Assembly (NCBI GenBank): GCA_034231615.1
Contig: CM067318.1
Coordinates: 32,381,723 to 32,445,722 of the forward strand
Source of the DNA: Meghimatium bilineatum
Taxonomy: Eukaryota; Mollusca; Gastropoda; Stylommatophora; Philomycidae
Direction of reading: 5' to 3'
DNA: 64,000 bases
The number at the start of each line of letters is the position of its first letter. The stretch's first letter is position 1. Of this stretch, positions 51,737-62,739 are shown piece after piece. A program made the translations under genes and the position numbers. The notes under the pieces were generated by a model. The model did not search any database and was not told where the DNA came from. It was given only the letters and a program-made list of their open reading frames with translations.

Positions 51737-51769
51737 ATTTTCATCTCAACATGTACCGATACGTCTTAA
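51737..51769 (+). CDS. Possible alternative terminal exon
   Basis: Acceptor GGTTTTTGTCCAG, then ten codons IFISTCTDTS and TAA in phase 0. It parallels the terminal exon at 50093 (ILISRC..., with the cysteine at codon 6 in both). It could replace that exon after the donor at 48519 or be a decayed duplicate. Confidence 0.35.
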   Translation: MFISTCTDTS

Positions 51770-51944
51770 TCAACTGAATGAATGTATGTAGTTTTTAACA
51801 ATGTGAAGTTCTCATGGAAGATGTGTTAAATAGATCAGATGTAAAATAACACAGGCAAATCAACTTTTCACAAAATGAAGAACATCCTATGTAATATATC
51901 TTTGTCAATTGTGGCGATAGACTTTTCAGAAGCTACATATAACC

Positions 51945-52080
51945 TTCTTCTGCATTCATTCTCAAATACCTGCAGACTAGCAGGATGGAGTCCAGAGAAT
52001 GGAATGCGCTGTGTTATGGTTTACAGCTTTACTGTAATATCTGCACAGTTTGGCCTGACACATCTGACTTCAGCGTGGCT
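51945..52080 (-). mobile_element. AGAAG-family retroposon, 3' half
   Basis: Minus-strand copy closest to 5380-5526: CCTTCTTCTGCATTCATTCT, GATGGAGTCCAGAGAATGG and AATATCTGCACAGTTTGGCC. Confidence 0.7.
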
Positions 52081-52319
52081 TCTGGTTTACTTTGACACTT
52101 AATGTGATGGAACAGTCAATCCAAAAGATCCTTCTTTCCAGTTACATTTTACAACATACATGGCAGGTAACACTGTCATTATTCTTTGTTCCCATTCTGA
52201 TATAGAACCAATTCTGTTATATGACAGTGAACCATTGACAATCAGCAGAATATTAACAAAATATACTGAGGCAATAGAGATATGGTTTTATATTGTTGAG
52301 AATGCCAAGGGCTAATTTT

Positions 52320-52690
52320 TTCAGAATTGTAATGAAGATATTTGGACAGAACTTCATTCAAAAAGAGGGCTTCTCATTCTCATCAGGAAAATATAATTCA
52401 CATTCTTTGGACACATCATCAGAAGTGGAAAAATAGAGAACATAATGAAAACATGCAAGTTAAAGAGCAAGAGGGTGCTCAGGAAGACCAAGAAGATGAT
52501 GGGTTTTTGACATGGAGAGAGGGAACATTGGTATCAATAATGATTGACAGTAAATGTGACAGAATGCTGTGGAAAGACATGATAACCAATGTCAAATGCC
52601 ATGCACTATAAAAAGAAATGATTGACAGTGCAAGAGACAGAAGGCTGCGGACAGACATAATAACCAACACCACATGGCATTGACTGTAGG
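52320..52690 (+). mobile_element. LINE 3' fragment (RTE-like), decayed
   Basis: Frameshifted C-terminal block on the plus strand. A GHIIRSGKIENIMKTCKLK-like piece spans about 52408-52465, followed by two near copies of a segment with RDRRLWRDMIT-like sequence at 52545-52615 and 52620-52680. Confidence 0.6.
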
Positions 52691-52699
52691 AAGAATGAA

Positions 52700-53430
52700 T
52701 TATTGAAAGAAAAATTGAGAAAATATATTTCTGACACCAAACATAAAAATATCTTAGTTTTACCATTGAATTCTTCATAGAAAAGAAACATCTTCTAAGG
52801 ATCTGAAATGATATTTGAAATGGATATACCACTCAAATGTTGTAGATCTACTGAGGACTCTGAAAGGTAATTTCAAAAGTTTTGGAACCAGTTTTTTTTC
52901 ATAGTGAAAGCAGAAATCAATGCACACACATTGTTGAAGATTAATAGACATTTTTGAAATGTGATGAGACAAACTAGGTCACCTTCACTTATACGATCCT
53001 ACATCAGGCATGTGCGAAATCACATACTTTCAGTTTCATGCATATAGTAACACTTGGTGATCACACACACCTGATACAAAAATGAGTCTAGGAACTTGTT
53101 GAACAGCCTTCATATATTTTATACTTGATATGACTTGAACATAATTATGTTGTGTTGCTGGTTTTCAGCAAAGATGCACTATTTTCACTTTTTTACCAGC
53201 ACATTATTTTTATGCAATATTTTTGACCTGAATCCTTTGAGAAATCCTTTGAGAAACCTTACTCACAGAGGGAGTGAACACATAATTGTGTATATATGTT
53301 GCTATAGGGCATCCACAAGTGAAAATCTTCATTAGATAGGCATGTTATATACAGGGTTTTAGTTGTAGATTGCATGGTGGTTGGTATGAGTGGTAACTGG
53401 TGAGACCTTTAAATCTTCAGCATGTGGTGG
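52700..53430. other. No recognisable feature
   Basis: AT-rich intergenic sequence; nothing recognised. Confidence 0.45.
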
Positions 53431-53439
53431 TTGTTGTTT

Positions 53440-54050
53440 CAATCTTCAGGAATTACAAGTGATTAACTCTTTACTTCCTATGTGCAATGTGGTGGTTGTC
53501 CCTGTGCTTATTTTATACCCAGAAGACCAACTCTCAGCAATGTGCTAAGCTTTGAGGTCTACACAGAAGGTGTCAATTCTAAGGGTTTTGTGTCTTTTAT
53601 ATCTTTCTGCAACATATAGAGTTAGGGTCATGAGCTTCAGCTTTCCTGTCATGCATCCTCTCCTATCATGGTTTCCATTGCAACCCAGCTTTGAATCATG
53701 GTCACGGGGATGGGTGGGAAGCAAGTTATGCATTCTCCATTATCCGAGGGGGCTCTCCAATTATTCTGGGCTAACGTATGTGCCTGATTCTGGGCTCTCT
53801 CAGGAAATTGTTATATTTGGCACAAAATTGCTTGTCATCACATCCCATGTGGCAACCTATTCATTATCAGGGTACTATTGTTTGAGTACGTTTGCATCTA
53901 GGACCAAGGACAGAGCCTTCTGGTTCCTACCAGTGATGTGCAATGCTGGGTTTTCTGGATATTGCCCCACAAAGGGAAATGTAATTGTGCAGATGAAATG
54001 CTGTGAGGCTTCCACAAGAGGAAAGAATCACTATATTGACATCTAAAATA
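53440..54050. repeat. Dispersed repeat family
   Basis: 53455-53560 (AACTCTTTACTTCCTATGTG, CCCAGAAGACCAACTCTCA) recurs at 56110-56215, and 54006-54045 recurs at 33807-33845. An open stretch of 164 codons on the plus strand lacks any recognised domain and is treated as chance. Confidence 0.5.
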
Positions 54051-54059
54051 ATAATAAAA

Positions 54060-55030
54060 CAAATAACCCATCAGAGCTGTTGGGGTGTCACATAGAGACA
54101 TTTGGTGCAGACAGATCACCACGAACCTCTACCATCCTAATAAGTTTAGAAACTTGACACCCTGTCTAATACTTGATATTACCCAGCCATGCCTTCTTCA
54201 TGCCACCTCATCTTCTTCCACTCTCCACCATACCTTAAAGAACATCTTTTGTCGCAGAGGAATGTCTCACCATGAGTCCATCCACCAGATTTTATGATGT
54301 TCCTTGATTATTAACAGTGGTATTGACATGTCAGCTACTGATATTTTACTGTTACATAATGGGTTGGTCTGATAGACCAATAGTGAGACCTCCTGCATAT
54401 CTTATACTGAGTTTACTGTTGTATAGTTTAGTCTGATAGATCAATAGTGAGACCAGACCTCTCAAAAGTGGTCTGCATGTGGTTAGGATGAGGCCACAAC
54501 TAATTATTATCAAACCTTTCTTAAAGTCGAATATAATTCTTGGTAGAAGACAAAGTAAATGAGCAGTTCTCTTGATTAGTGATCGTATAAATTAAGGATG
54601 TCTAGCTGGTTGACCATTAGCCACATGTGGTTCAGTCCGCACGTTCTGTGTTTAGTGTCACACTAGAAATGTTTCTTTAATATAGTATCACTCAGGTTGG
54701 TTGAGGCTACATGGGCTTATGCCCTTGTGTGACACTCAACTCAATGCCGTTGTGTGACAAGCATGTGTTTGAGAGCTGCTGTTTTGCTCCATATAGTATG
54801 TTCAATTCATCTGACCTTGGAGGGACAAGCATTTTTCCGATATCCTGCACTGGACATTTTAAAAATTGAGTCAACAGTTTCGCAAGAATATATTTTGTTG
54901 TAATCTGCTCAAGACATTTTTTAAGCTGTATATGTTGGATGCACAGTAGGAAAACTTTAACCTTTCCTTACCAGGAGGTTGATATTGTCTTTGGACTGCT
55001 CATATATTTGTCACTGTGACTTTTTGATCT
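54060..55030. other. No recognisable gene
   Basis: TCTGATAGACCAATAGTGAG near 54369 recurs as a near copy at 54430, so a short local duplication is present. Otherwise nothing recognised. Confidence 0.45.
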
Positions 55031-55033
55031 AAT

Positions 55034-55222
55034 CTAGTGTTTCCCAATGTGCTGCAATTTGATTATTTAGGGGGCAATTCAAAGAAGTTGCAATTAGGCT
55101 TCATTTAGAGAGAATTTCAATTTTTTTAACATAAAAAATATGTATGTTACATAGGGGGGGTATTAGAATTTTAGAAATACTTAGGTGGGGCATGGTACAA
55201 AAAAGGTTGTGAAACACTAACC
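55034..55222. mobile_element. hAT-like MITE
   Basis: Starts TAGTGTTTCCCAA and ends TTGTGAAACACTA, imperfect terminal inverted repeats. The interior includes a G run near 55155. No clear 8-bp target duplication. Confidence 0.5.
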
Positions 55223-55559
55223 AAACATTTTTCTGGCCCTTAACAGGAAAATAAAATCCAAACTTTCCCAAGATATTGTAGCATTTGTTGAGGCTTGACA
55301 CTACAAATATAACTGGATAGACTAACATTTGTAGCAGAAACAGACCACCCATAACATTGTCATGAAATTAAGTAAATGTGCTAATTTTGTTTTTAAATGT
55401 CTGATATATACTGTATCTGTTTACTATATAATTAAAATTACTCTTGATTGTATGTCTCTTCTTATCATTGTCTTTCAATATTTATGTATTTTTACAGAAG
55501 CCTTAAATCATATATTTGCTTTGTTTGTTTGTTTATGTGGACTCCCATAAATTACTTCT

Positions 55560-56060
55560 GCATTCAGGATGTTTTTGGTCTAGCTAGATCTTCAGGCCAG
55601 TCACCAGGGTGAAGATTCCAGTCTTCTCCAGGTCAGAATGGCTGCCCCAAAGTTTTTACATTAGTTCAGTTCACTGGCTATGTCTTGCCTCACAGTTCTT
55701 TGTAATCTAGACAGTCTTGGAGTATGTTTTCAGGGGTCTGTATGCCTGTTCCGCATGCACATTCATTTGTGTGGGCCATACTGATCTGGTATAGGTGGCC
55801 CTGTTGTCTGCAGTGGCCATCTAAGTCGAAAGATGATGGTCTGTTGTTGCCTATGAAGTTGGTGTAATGGATCTAGTTTCCGATCAATATCCAAATCTTT
55901 CTTCCACTATCATGTATAAAGGTTGCGGATTATTGTTTTGGCCCCACTGTATTGCAGAAAATAGCTGAATTATTCCATTTTACCTCCTGCTTTTGCCAGG
56001 GCATCAGCTCTTTCATTCCTAGTTGATACTAAAATGGGCAGGTAGCCATTAAAGAATGAT
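55560..56060 (-). mobile_element. LINE RNase H and C-terminal remnant (I superfamily)
   Basis: Minus-strand pieces, from high to low coordinates: RNERADALAKAGG near 56010, the end of an RNase H domain; then a GPPIPDQYGPHK-like piece near 55790; then NECACGTGIQTPENILQDCL near 55720, the cysteine/histidine tail of I-type elements. Decayed. Confidence 0.7.
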
Positions 56061-56109
56061 GTTTGAGCATTTATTTATGTTCACCAGTTTGTCAAATTTT
56101 GTGTTGTGT

Positions 56110-56215
56110 CTATAAGTGACAAGTGATGAAACTCTTATTTCCTATGTGCAATGGGAAGATTCTCTTCTTTCATGCCCAGAAGACTACAGCTCTCAATGCT
56201 GTGAGAAGTAGCCTC
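56110..56215. repeat. Dispersed repeat, second copy
   Basis: Matches 53455-53560 (ACTCTTATTTCCTATGTGCA, ATGCCCAGAAGACTACA). Confidence 0.6.
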
Positions 56216-56339
56216 ATACTCAGAGGGGACTATGTATGTATATAGAAGGTATGCTTCACCATTTTATATGGAGACATCCAATCACATGAAAGTCTACAAA
56301 AATTAGGTACACCAATATTGACCTCTGCTGAACATCTAG

Positions 56340-56680
56340 CCTGTGTGACTGCATGAACTTAATATGGTCAGATAAATTGTACTGATGATCATAATAATTA
56401 CCAGATTTAAATTAGACTATACTCATGCTATAGAAATGGCACTGTAGATCAATAGGACATACACAAAAGAAGACCAACAGAAGCAATGTAAAACAGGAAT
56501 TGTTCAGAAACCACAGGGAAAGAGGAAGATAAAATAAAGGAAAGAGATGTAGAGACACAAAATTCTGGGTAAAACATGGAAAGAACTAGAATCAATGGCT
56601 AAAAATCGGACGGGATGGATGACATTTGTTGAGGACATAGGCTCCCAGGGAGCTAAAATAATGTATAGAAAGATATACAA
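56340..56680 (+). mobile_element. LINE 3' fragment
   Basis: The plus strand reads QKPQGKRK, then LGKTWKELESMAKNRTGW, then MTFVEDIGSQG, the classic final block of an RTE-like LINE ORF. Upstream part decayed. Confidence 0.75.
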
Positions 56681-56689
56681 CTATAAACT

Positions 56690-58125
56690 TAACTAATAAA
56701 TTAAACAAAATAACTGTAAAATAGTAATGGATTGTCTGTTTAGGACTTTCAATAAAGAAGAAACAGTGTTGCAAGCATTCATATAGACTAAAGAAAAGAC
56801 ATCTTCAAAATGTTTGTTAGTTTCTTTTATTCACTAAATAACAGAATACACATTTGAAGTTTAACAACGTTCAAGGTCTACCAAATACAACAGACATTGA
56901 TACACATATTTAGAATTTAAAATTGCCAAATATAATTAATGTTAGGACACAATTACAGTTTGGTATAATTAACAATATTTGCATAATTTTGGTTATCTGG
57001 CCATCTAATTGTAATTATTGACAATGTCTGTTAGTGGCATATCCTGTTCAGTCAGCTCAATGGAAGAGTGGTTAGAGAGCCCATCTCAAGACTTTCTTGT
57101 AATTCATAGACCAATCATCCACGGTGTGTACCGGTGATATTATTAGATGTATAAATGTTGTCTAAAATTTCAATAATAATAAAAATCTATGTTCAATACA
57201 GGATATGCTTCAATCATTATTTCTATTTTTACAATCTGCCATCAACTCTAGCATTGTTTTAATGTGCTTATTTTCTAGTTAATATTTCTGTTCAGCTGTT
57301 TGTCATGTCACTGCTTTAAAAACTTATCATTTACCCAACTACCAACTGCTGAATTTGGACCTGTTACTTTTGGCTTTAAAGTTGTGCTCACTATCTCCAA
57401 GCCAAAGAGTAAACACCTCTCTTGAAAAGTAAACATATATTTGATCCACATATTGCACTATATTGATTTTTCATAAAGTAATAACTTCCTAATGGTCACA
57501 ACCACTTAAAAATATTAGAATCAGCCTATGCTCTTAGGATGCTCTGTCCTTTTTAGCCAGCTGAAAGTGTCAACTGCAGAGCACACATACAGCAGCTCTA
57601 GCAATAATTCAAAATGTCACTTAGCCCAGATAATCTTTAGCTGAGTAATTGAGAATATATTTATTGAGAAATAAACGCCATCTGCTGATGTGAAAGTCCG
57701 CTTCACTGTAGCTCGTATATACTGATTGTCCACTGGTGTGAAAACCCAGCTCACTATTTCTCACGTATAACTTATTCAGTAAGCTGACATCCTGACAGTC
57801 CATTACTGTTCTTATGAAATCATTTCATCTCAGCATGACTTTATACTGTAGTGTCTATGTTCTACTAGAAAGTAAATATATGTTCCACATGCTGTATGCA
57901 ATGGAGCAAACTATAGGAATTGTATACAAAATACATAAATCTATAAATTCATTCTTCATGAAGGAATAGACTACAGACGAATTCTCACCCCTTCATCCTG
58001 TCTTTAGATTTTCTCTCCCAGACTTGTACAAAAAGAGAACAATTCTAAAAATCTGAAATCAATAGAATCTTTTTTAGACATATTTTTAACTGTGTGTTAC
58101 GAGGGTCTAAAGAGAAGTAAACAAT
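56690..58125. other. No recognisable feature
   Basis: About 1.4 kb of AT-rich intergenic sequence between the two genes. No coding, LINE or SINE signal recognised. Confidence 0.5.
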
Positions 58126-58129
58126 AACA

Positions 58130-58465
58130 CTGTGACTTGCCATGCATGTTGTAAGGGGCGACTAAGGAGGTTTGGGAGTGAAGTTGGTTGTATAAAAACC
58201 ACATAGGTCAAAATCACTCAAAAGTCATACAGAAGGTGAAGATGCAAACCATGACACAATGCATTTCATACTCTGGACTACATCCTACTAGTTTGTATGA
58301 GTTTCAGATTTCATACTCTGGACTACATCCTACTAGTTTGCATGAGTTTCAGATTTCATACTCTGGACTACATCCTACTAGTTTGCATGAGTTTCAGATT
58401 TCATACTCTGGACTACATCCTACTAGTTTGCATGAGTTTCAGACCAATTGCAGAAGAAGAACAGA
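58130..58465 (+). mobile_element. AGAAG-family retroposon with internal tandem expansion
   Basis: Has the 5' part (CATGCATGTTGTAAGGGGCG) and the start of the 3' part. 58268-58447 is then four copies of a 45-bp unit (CATACTCTGGACTACATCCT, ACTAGTTTGCATGAGTTTCA), an amplified piece of the element itself. Confidence 0.75.
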
Positions 58466-58574
58466 GTACATACAACGTTAATATGTAAATGGTATATAAT
58501 GAAATGTAGATTTTGAGATGATATACATACAAAAATAAAGACAACATGAATGAATTCCGGCCCACTCATGTGTT

Positions 58575-58715
58575 GCTCCTGAAAGAGGTGGATGTGTCAG
58601 GACAAAAGGTGCGGATATCGCAGTCGCAGCTAAGTTGTAAACCATGACAAAACATATCACGTTCTTTGAACTACATCATGCTAATCTGCAGCAATTTGAA
58701 AAAGACCGCAGGAGA
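58575..58715 (+). mobile_element. AGAAG-family retroposon, 3' half
   Basis: GGATGTGTCAGGACAAAAGG, GCGGATATCGCAGTCGCAGC, AAGTTGTAAACCATGACA, then AACTACATCATGCTAATCTG. Decayed tail. Confidence 0.65.
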
Positions 58716-59343
58716 AAAATAACAAGTTGCTTCTAGCCATGTGGATAAAAGCTATAAGAACTTACTTTTCACACAGTTAATATGCATTCATGAGTTAACA
58801 CTTTCCTGACCAATTTCGATGCTAGTCGAATTTCCGTTACAAAACCTTGCTGACCAAGGTCGACGCTATCGAATGCGCTATGATAGATCAGAAAAATTGG
58901 AATAACCATTGCAATAATAGTGCTAAAAATAGTGTTTCAAGGAAATTATGTTCTGTAAAAATAGCGGCATGTTGGGAATACCGATATAGACATCGTAGGT
59001 GAGTTTTTAACAAGAAATATCGAAGATTTTGAAGGAAATATTGTATGATATATAGAAATTAATGTAAATCTAGGCTTAGCATTATGATAAGTAGCATTTT
59101 GCACTTGAAATAGCTCTGGAGCTTTCAAATTCAGTCAGAAAGTGCAAACAGTCGTTACAACACATAGAATGTTTCAAGGCTTTCTTTCGCTAGATTGATT
59201 TTATACAAATTTTTAAAGACAGTGATGTCAATGTATAAAATTTTGCGTGCAACCTCAGTAATGGTGGACAAGTACACTCTGGATTGCTGGTGAGCAAAGT
59301 GTTAATGAATGGACAGGAACAGTGATAATTATGGAATGAATGA

Positions 59344-59349
59344 TTTATT
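59344..59349 (-). promoter_or_regulatory. lin-7: Possible polyadenylation signal of lin-7
   Basis: AATAAA on the minus strand, about 150 bases after the lin-7 stop. Nearest clear hexamer seen; not otherwise supported. Confidence 0.4.
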
Positions 59350-59501
59350 GGAAGAAATATCACAAAAAATGTATAGTTGTATTCAGAAATGTATAAATGA
59401 TACAGTGAAATCATAAACAAACAAAAAACAATTGTATGAACCAGTAAAATACACGTGAGTAGCTTGATTTAATGGTAGACAATAAATGTAGACATGATAT
59501 T

Positions 59502-59605
59502 TTATTGTGGTACTGGTCTGCGATTGGCTGCTCTTTGTTTGTCAAACCGTGCCTCCATTTCATCCAGGACTCGGGGAGTATATCGCACAACCAGCTTTAC
59601 TGTGC
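59502..59605 (-). CDS. lin-7: LIN-7 homolog, terminal exon
   Basis: 34 codons including TAA. The minus-strand acceptor is CTTTTAG. The peptide [20 protein letters not shown] then [13 protein letters not shown] matches the invariant end of the LIN-7/Veli/MALS PDZ domain ([16 protein letters not shown]) and the basic tail. LIN-7 pairs with LIN-2/CASK through its L27 domain and holds receptors and channels at cell junctions and synapses through its PDZ domain. The split codon with the previous exon reads GGC (Gly). The tail ends shortly after the basic run, with its own species-specific last residues. Confidence 0.93.
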
Positions 59606-59700
59606 CTAAAAGATAACGAGGTATAAGTTAATGAAAGTCTCACACATTTGATTACATTAGGAAGAAATATTACCATTTCCAGTTGTTGACATCACATTTC

Positions 59701-59868
59701 TTCTTCTTCAGCGCTCATTCTCAAACTCTCGCTGGATCTCTCTTGTGGCAGGACAATGACCCTACCAGATTTCCAGCAGGATGTAGTCCAGAGAATGGAA
59801 TGCATTGTGTCGCTGTTTTATTTGCACCAATGGCCCGACACATACATCTTTGGCGGATACAATACATA
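59701..59868 (-). mobile_element. AGAAG-family retroposon in lin-7 intron
   Basis: Minus-strand copy: TTCTTCTTCAGCGCTCATTC, GATGTAGTCCAGAGAATGG and GCACCAATGGCCCGACACAT. No clear target duplication. Confidence 0.8.
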
Positions 59869-59999
59869 TGATTCAGAATGTTTGCTATTTCCGTAAACTG
59901 GTTATTTAACTCCTCCATACCCATTAGAGTCATCTGGCATTGCATTTTTTGACTATTTTGAGTCAGCCAATGATGAATCCCTGGCCATGACCTTTGCAT

Positions 60000-60780
60000 A
60001 GTTCAGAGTTCATGATTCTTCTTCGTGTTTATATAGTGAGAATATCACGGCGGATTGATTAGCTAAAAATTTTTTTTAAATAGCAGGAGTTTTGACACAG
60101 CTTGTCCGCAATGGAGGATATTATTTGTATGCAAACTGATGTGTTTCGGATAACGAAGAGGAAATTCGTGATACCAATTGTGGCATCACAAATTTTTTTG
60201 ATGCAGTTTTTCCAGTGGGCTTAGAAGTTGTGAATTTTGTAGATGACATTGGGTCTGTACTTAATCTTGATTAGATTACTACACATTATGAGTACTTTAG
60301 CCTCATTATCAATGAGGAGTTTTATCAATCTGAAGCCGATCAGGCAAATTTTGTACGTAATATAATGCATAGAACAAGCAAGAAGACATGTGCTGGACAT
60401 CTGTAACTGTTAGTGAAATAAAACTTTTTTTCATATTTATATTATGATAGGCATACATAAGGATATGATTATACAATTCGCAGTCAAATTGAAGTACAGA
60501 TGACGGGTTCAATGTTTCAGAAAGAGATTTGAGAAAATACCTCAATATTCTCATCTCAATCACTCCACTAAGCAGCACCCCAAAGTAAGGTAAAAAATTT
60601 GCAAAAGAGAATCCAGTGGCTGGGTAATTTATAAACCAGCTTGCTAAAGGTTAAACGAGTGTAAACTTAATACATCCGAGCAACACGAGAATCGAAAGTA
60701 GACATATTCTACTTCCATTATTGCTTGTGATTTCCTATACAATTTTTGCTAATTTATTTCTACAATCCGTTGAAATCGTT
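60000..60780. other. Intron, possible decayed coding at 60110-60380
   Basis: The plus strand at about 60110-60380 reads weakly as protein-like sequence (NCGITNFFDAVFPVGLEVVN) broken by stops. It could be a transposase remnant; no family could be assigned. Confidence 0.25.
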
Positions 60781-60784
60781 CAAA

Positions 60785-60926
60785 ATGTCATCCATTTTTG
60801 AGAATCCATTTATTTATTCCGATGTCGAATTTCTTGGTTTCATGGATGCAGATATTGTTTCCCGGCCCCAGATAGCTGACAATGAGGAACAGCAGTTCTT
60901 TGTTGAGTGTGTGCGTAAAGAAAAGT
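60785..60926 (+). other. Orphan open frame starting MSSIFENPF, possibly an exon
   Basis: ATG at 60785 opens about 47 codons (MSSIFENPFIYSDVEFLGF, later EEQQFFVECVRKEK) followed by GTATGA, a usable donor, and then a stop. Lies antisense in the lin-7 intron. No family recognised; a transposon remnant is equally likely. Confidence 0.2.
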
Positions 60927-60959
60927 ATGAATATAGTTGAATAGTGCCAGTGCAGGTTA

Positions 60960-61779
60960 CAATTATCTCTACGACGCAACTTTTCCAAAGTTGTAGGAGC
61001 AATCTGCCTATCAGATAATGTGAGAATGGCGTGTTTCATTTGCTTCCACAGATGATATTCTATGATCACGTTAGATTGGTAATGTAAGAGCAGAAATAGT
61101 ACAGGCATTTTCTTTTAGCGACATTCCTTGTGAACACATCGAAGTTTACAGAAACATTATGCCTAGCCAGTAATGTGAGTTAGATTGACCTGTTTCCTGT
61201 GTTTTCACAGATGATATTATATGAAAATGATAGTTATGTTATGAAATAACACCAAATCTATTATAGGCCTCTGCATTTAGCTGCATTTTATCCTGGCTTT
61301 AATATATCTGACAAGAATAAGCAAGTCGCATATTTTTTCTGTGATTTTTTTTGGGGTGTACATTATTTTTTTTAAATCTTCATCAATTTCTTAGATATCA
61401 CACATACGCCAACATAACTTAATCACTACACTCAGTAACCATTCCTTTATTTCCACACACACAAATTATACAAAAAGCTTCAAAAACAAAAAGTTTTTGC
61501 ATTTTCCAAATACCCTCCATAAATAACGCATAACGGCAAAAAAATAATGCAGTGGCATACGAAATTACTCAATTTTAATGCAGCATGCTAAAAGTTAAAC
61601 ACACAAATTTAAAAAAAGGAGTGATAAACACAAAATTTATGTATAGGAATGAAACATGATAGTAAGGCCATCCCTTTACATGTGGGCAGGCAGCTCCTGA
61701 CAGCCCACAGGCCTTTTGACAGTCCTGAATAACTGAAGTGACACTCAGACTTATAACAAGATTTTTTTGTCTCCAAGGC
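60960..61779. other. No recognisable feature
   Basis: AT-rich lin-7 intron. Nothing recognised. Confidence 0.45.
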
Positions 61780-62560
61780 ATGGCTGTGTTGGGGGTTATG
61801 GATGCACATTTAGTCCCTGAAGAGAGACATTCCAGTTAAGCAGTATCGCAGGATCATCGTATCTTGCCAGGAGTGCAGCATAAACTTTTGGGCTAATTAG
61901 TTTATCATTCTTCCATCATATTTGTTGAGACATCAGCAATGATGTCATATATAGCATTTTCTGCCGCCTAGCAGTCAGCCAAAAAAGGACCGGGTGCAAG
62001 TAATGTCTGCTGGCCTGCATACCTTTGTCATTCATGGAAACCATACGACAGAAGACAAAATTAAGAAACCAAGACAGGACATACAGCGATGATTTTTTTT
62101 TCCCACAGATGACAGGTTGTCAGCCTAACACCCAACTTTGCATGGTCGCTTCCTACAACATGCCTGAAACAGAAGATAATGGTGCAATTCTTTACATCCT
62201 GAACTGGAAGTCCAAGTCCCAATTGCCACAGGGAATGAAAGATATAGCCCTGCACAATGTACAGACACTCAGATCACTAAGAGACTGTGTACCTGGGCTC
62301 GAAAAAAGAGCAAAGACTAGCAACTCTGTGATTTATCATTCATATTATAAGAGACGACCAGGGATGTTTGGGAGTGGATTTGGCTGCCTGACCCAATAGG
62401 TCAAAGTTACCCAAAAGCCATGTTGAAGTTTAATGTGCCAGACGGAAAGGCATAGTTGTGGCAGCCAAGCTGTAAATCGTGACATGACACATTCTGTTCT
62501 CTTGACTACATCTGCTAACCAGCAAAAATTTGACAATGAACACAGAAGACTAAGACATCT
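61780..62560 (+). repeat. Dispersed repeat joined to AGAAG-family 3' end
   Basis: 61780-62330 matches 34550-34897 plus 35376-35730. It runs without a visible break into the AGAAG-type sequence at 62330-62560 (TTATAAGAGACGACCAGGGA, ACTACATCTGCTAACCAGC). The join suggests the short retroposon may be the mobilised 3' end of this longer element. Confidence 0.6.
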
Positions 62561-62678
62561 AAGTAATGAAACTAGAGCATATACGAAGTATAAGCACAAG
62601 CATTTACATCCAATAAAAATTACAAATATCAGTTTTTGATTGATGTACAAACAATTTGTGTCCCGTTTTTAAACTCAC

Positions 62679-62733
62679 CGTGTGCAATTTTCAGTAGCTC
62701 AACTGCCTTTTCATGGTACTCGCCCTCAACAGA
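62679..62733 (-). CDS. lin-7: LIN-7 homolog, penultimate exon
   Basis: 18 codons plus one base. The minus-strand acceptor is CTTTCCATAG and the donor is CACG followed by GTGAGT. The peptide SVEGEYHEKAVELLKIAH is the conserved alpha-B helix region of the LIN-7 PDZ domain (vertebrate form SVEGEHHEKAVELLKAA). It joins the terminal exon in frame across a 3.1-kb intron. The L27 domain and the first part of the PDZ domain must lie beyond the right edge; no further exon was found at 62734-64000. Confidence 0.93.
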
Positions 62734-62739
62734 CTATGG

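Noticed and set aside
53552..54046. 164-codon plus-strand frame as a gene
   Set aside because: No recognised domain, no splice context, and its parts recur elsewhere as dispersed repeats.
58188..58481. 97-codon frame with ISYSGLHPTSLHEFQ repeats
   Set aside because: Result of a 45-bp tandem expansion inside a retroposon.
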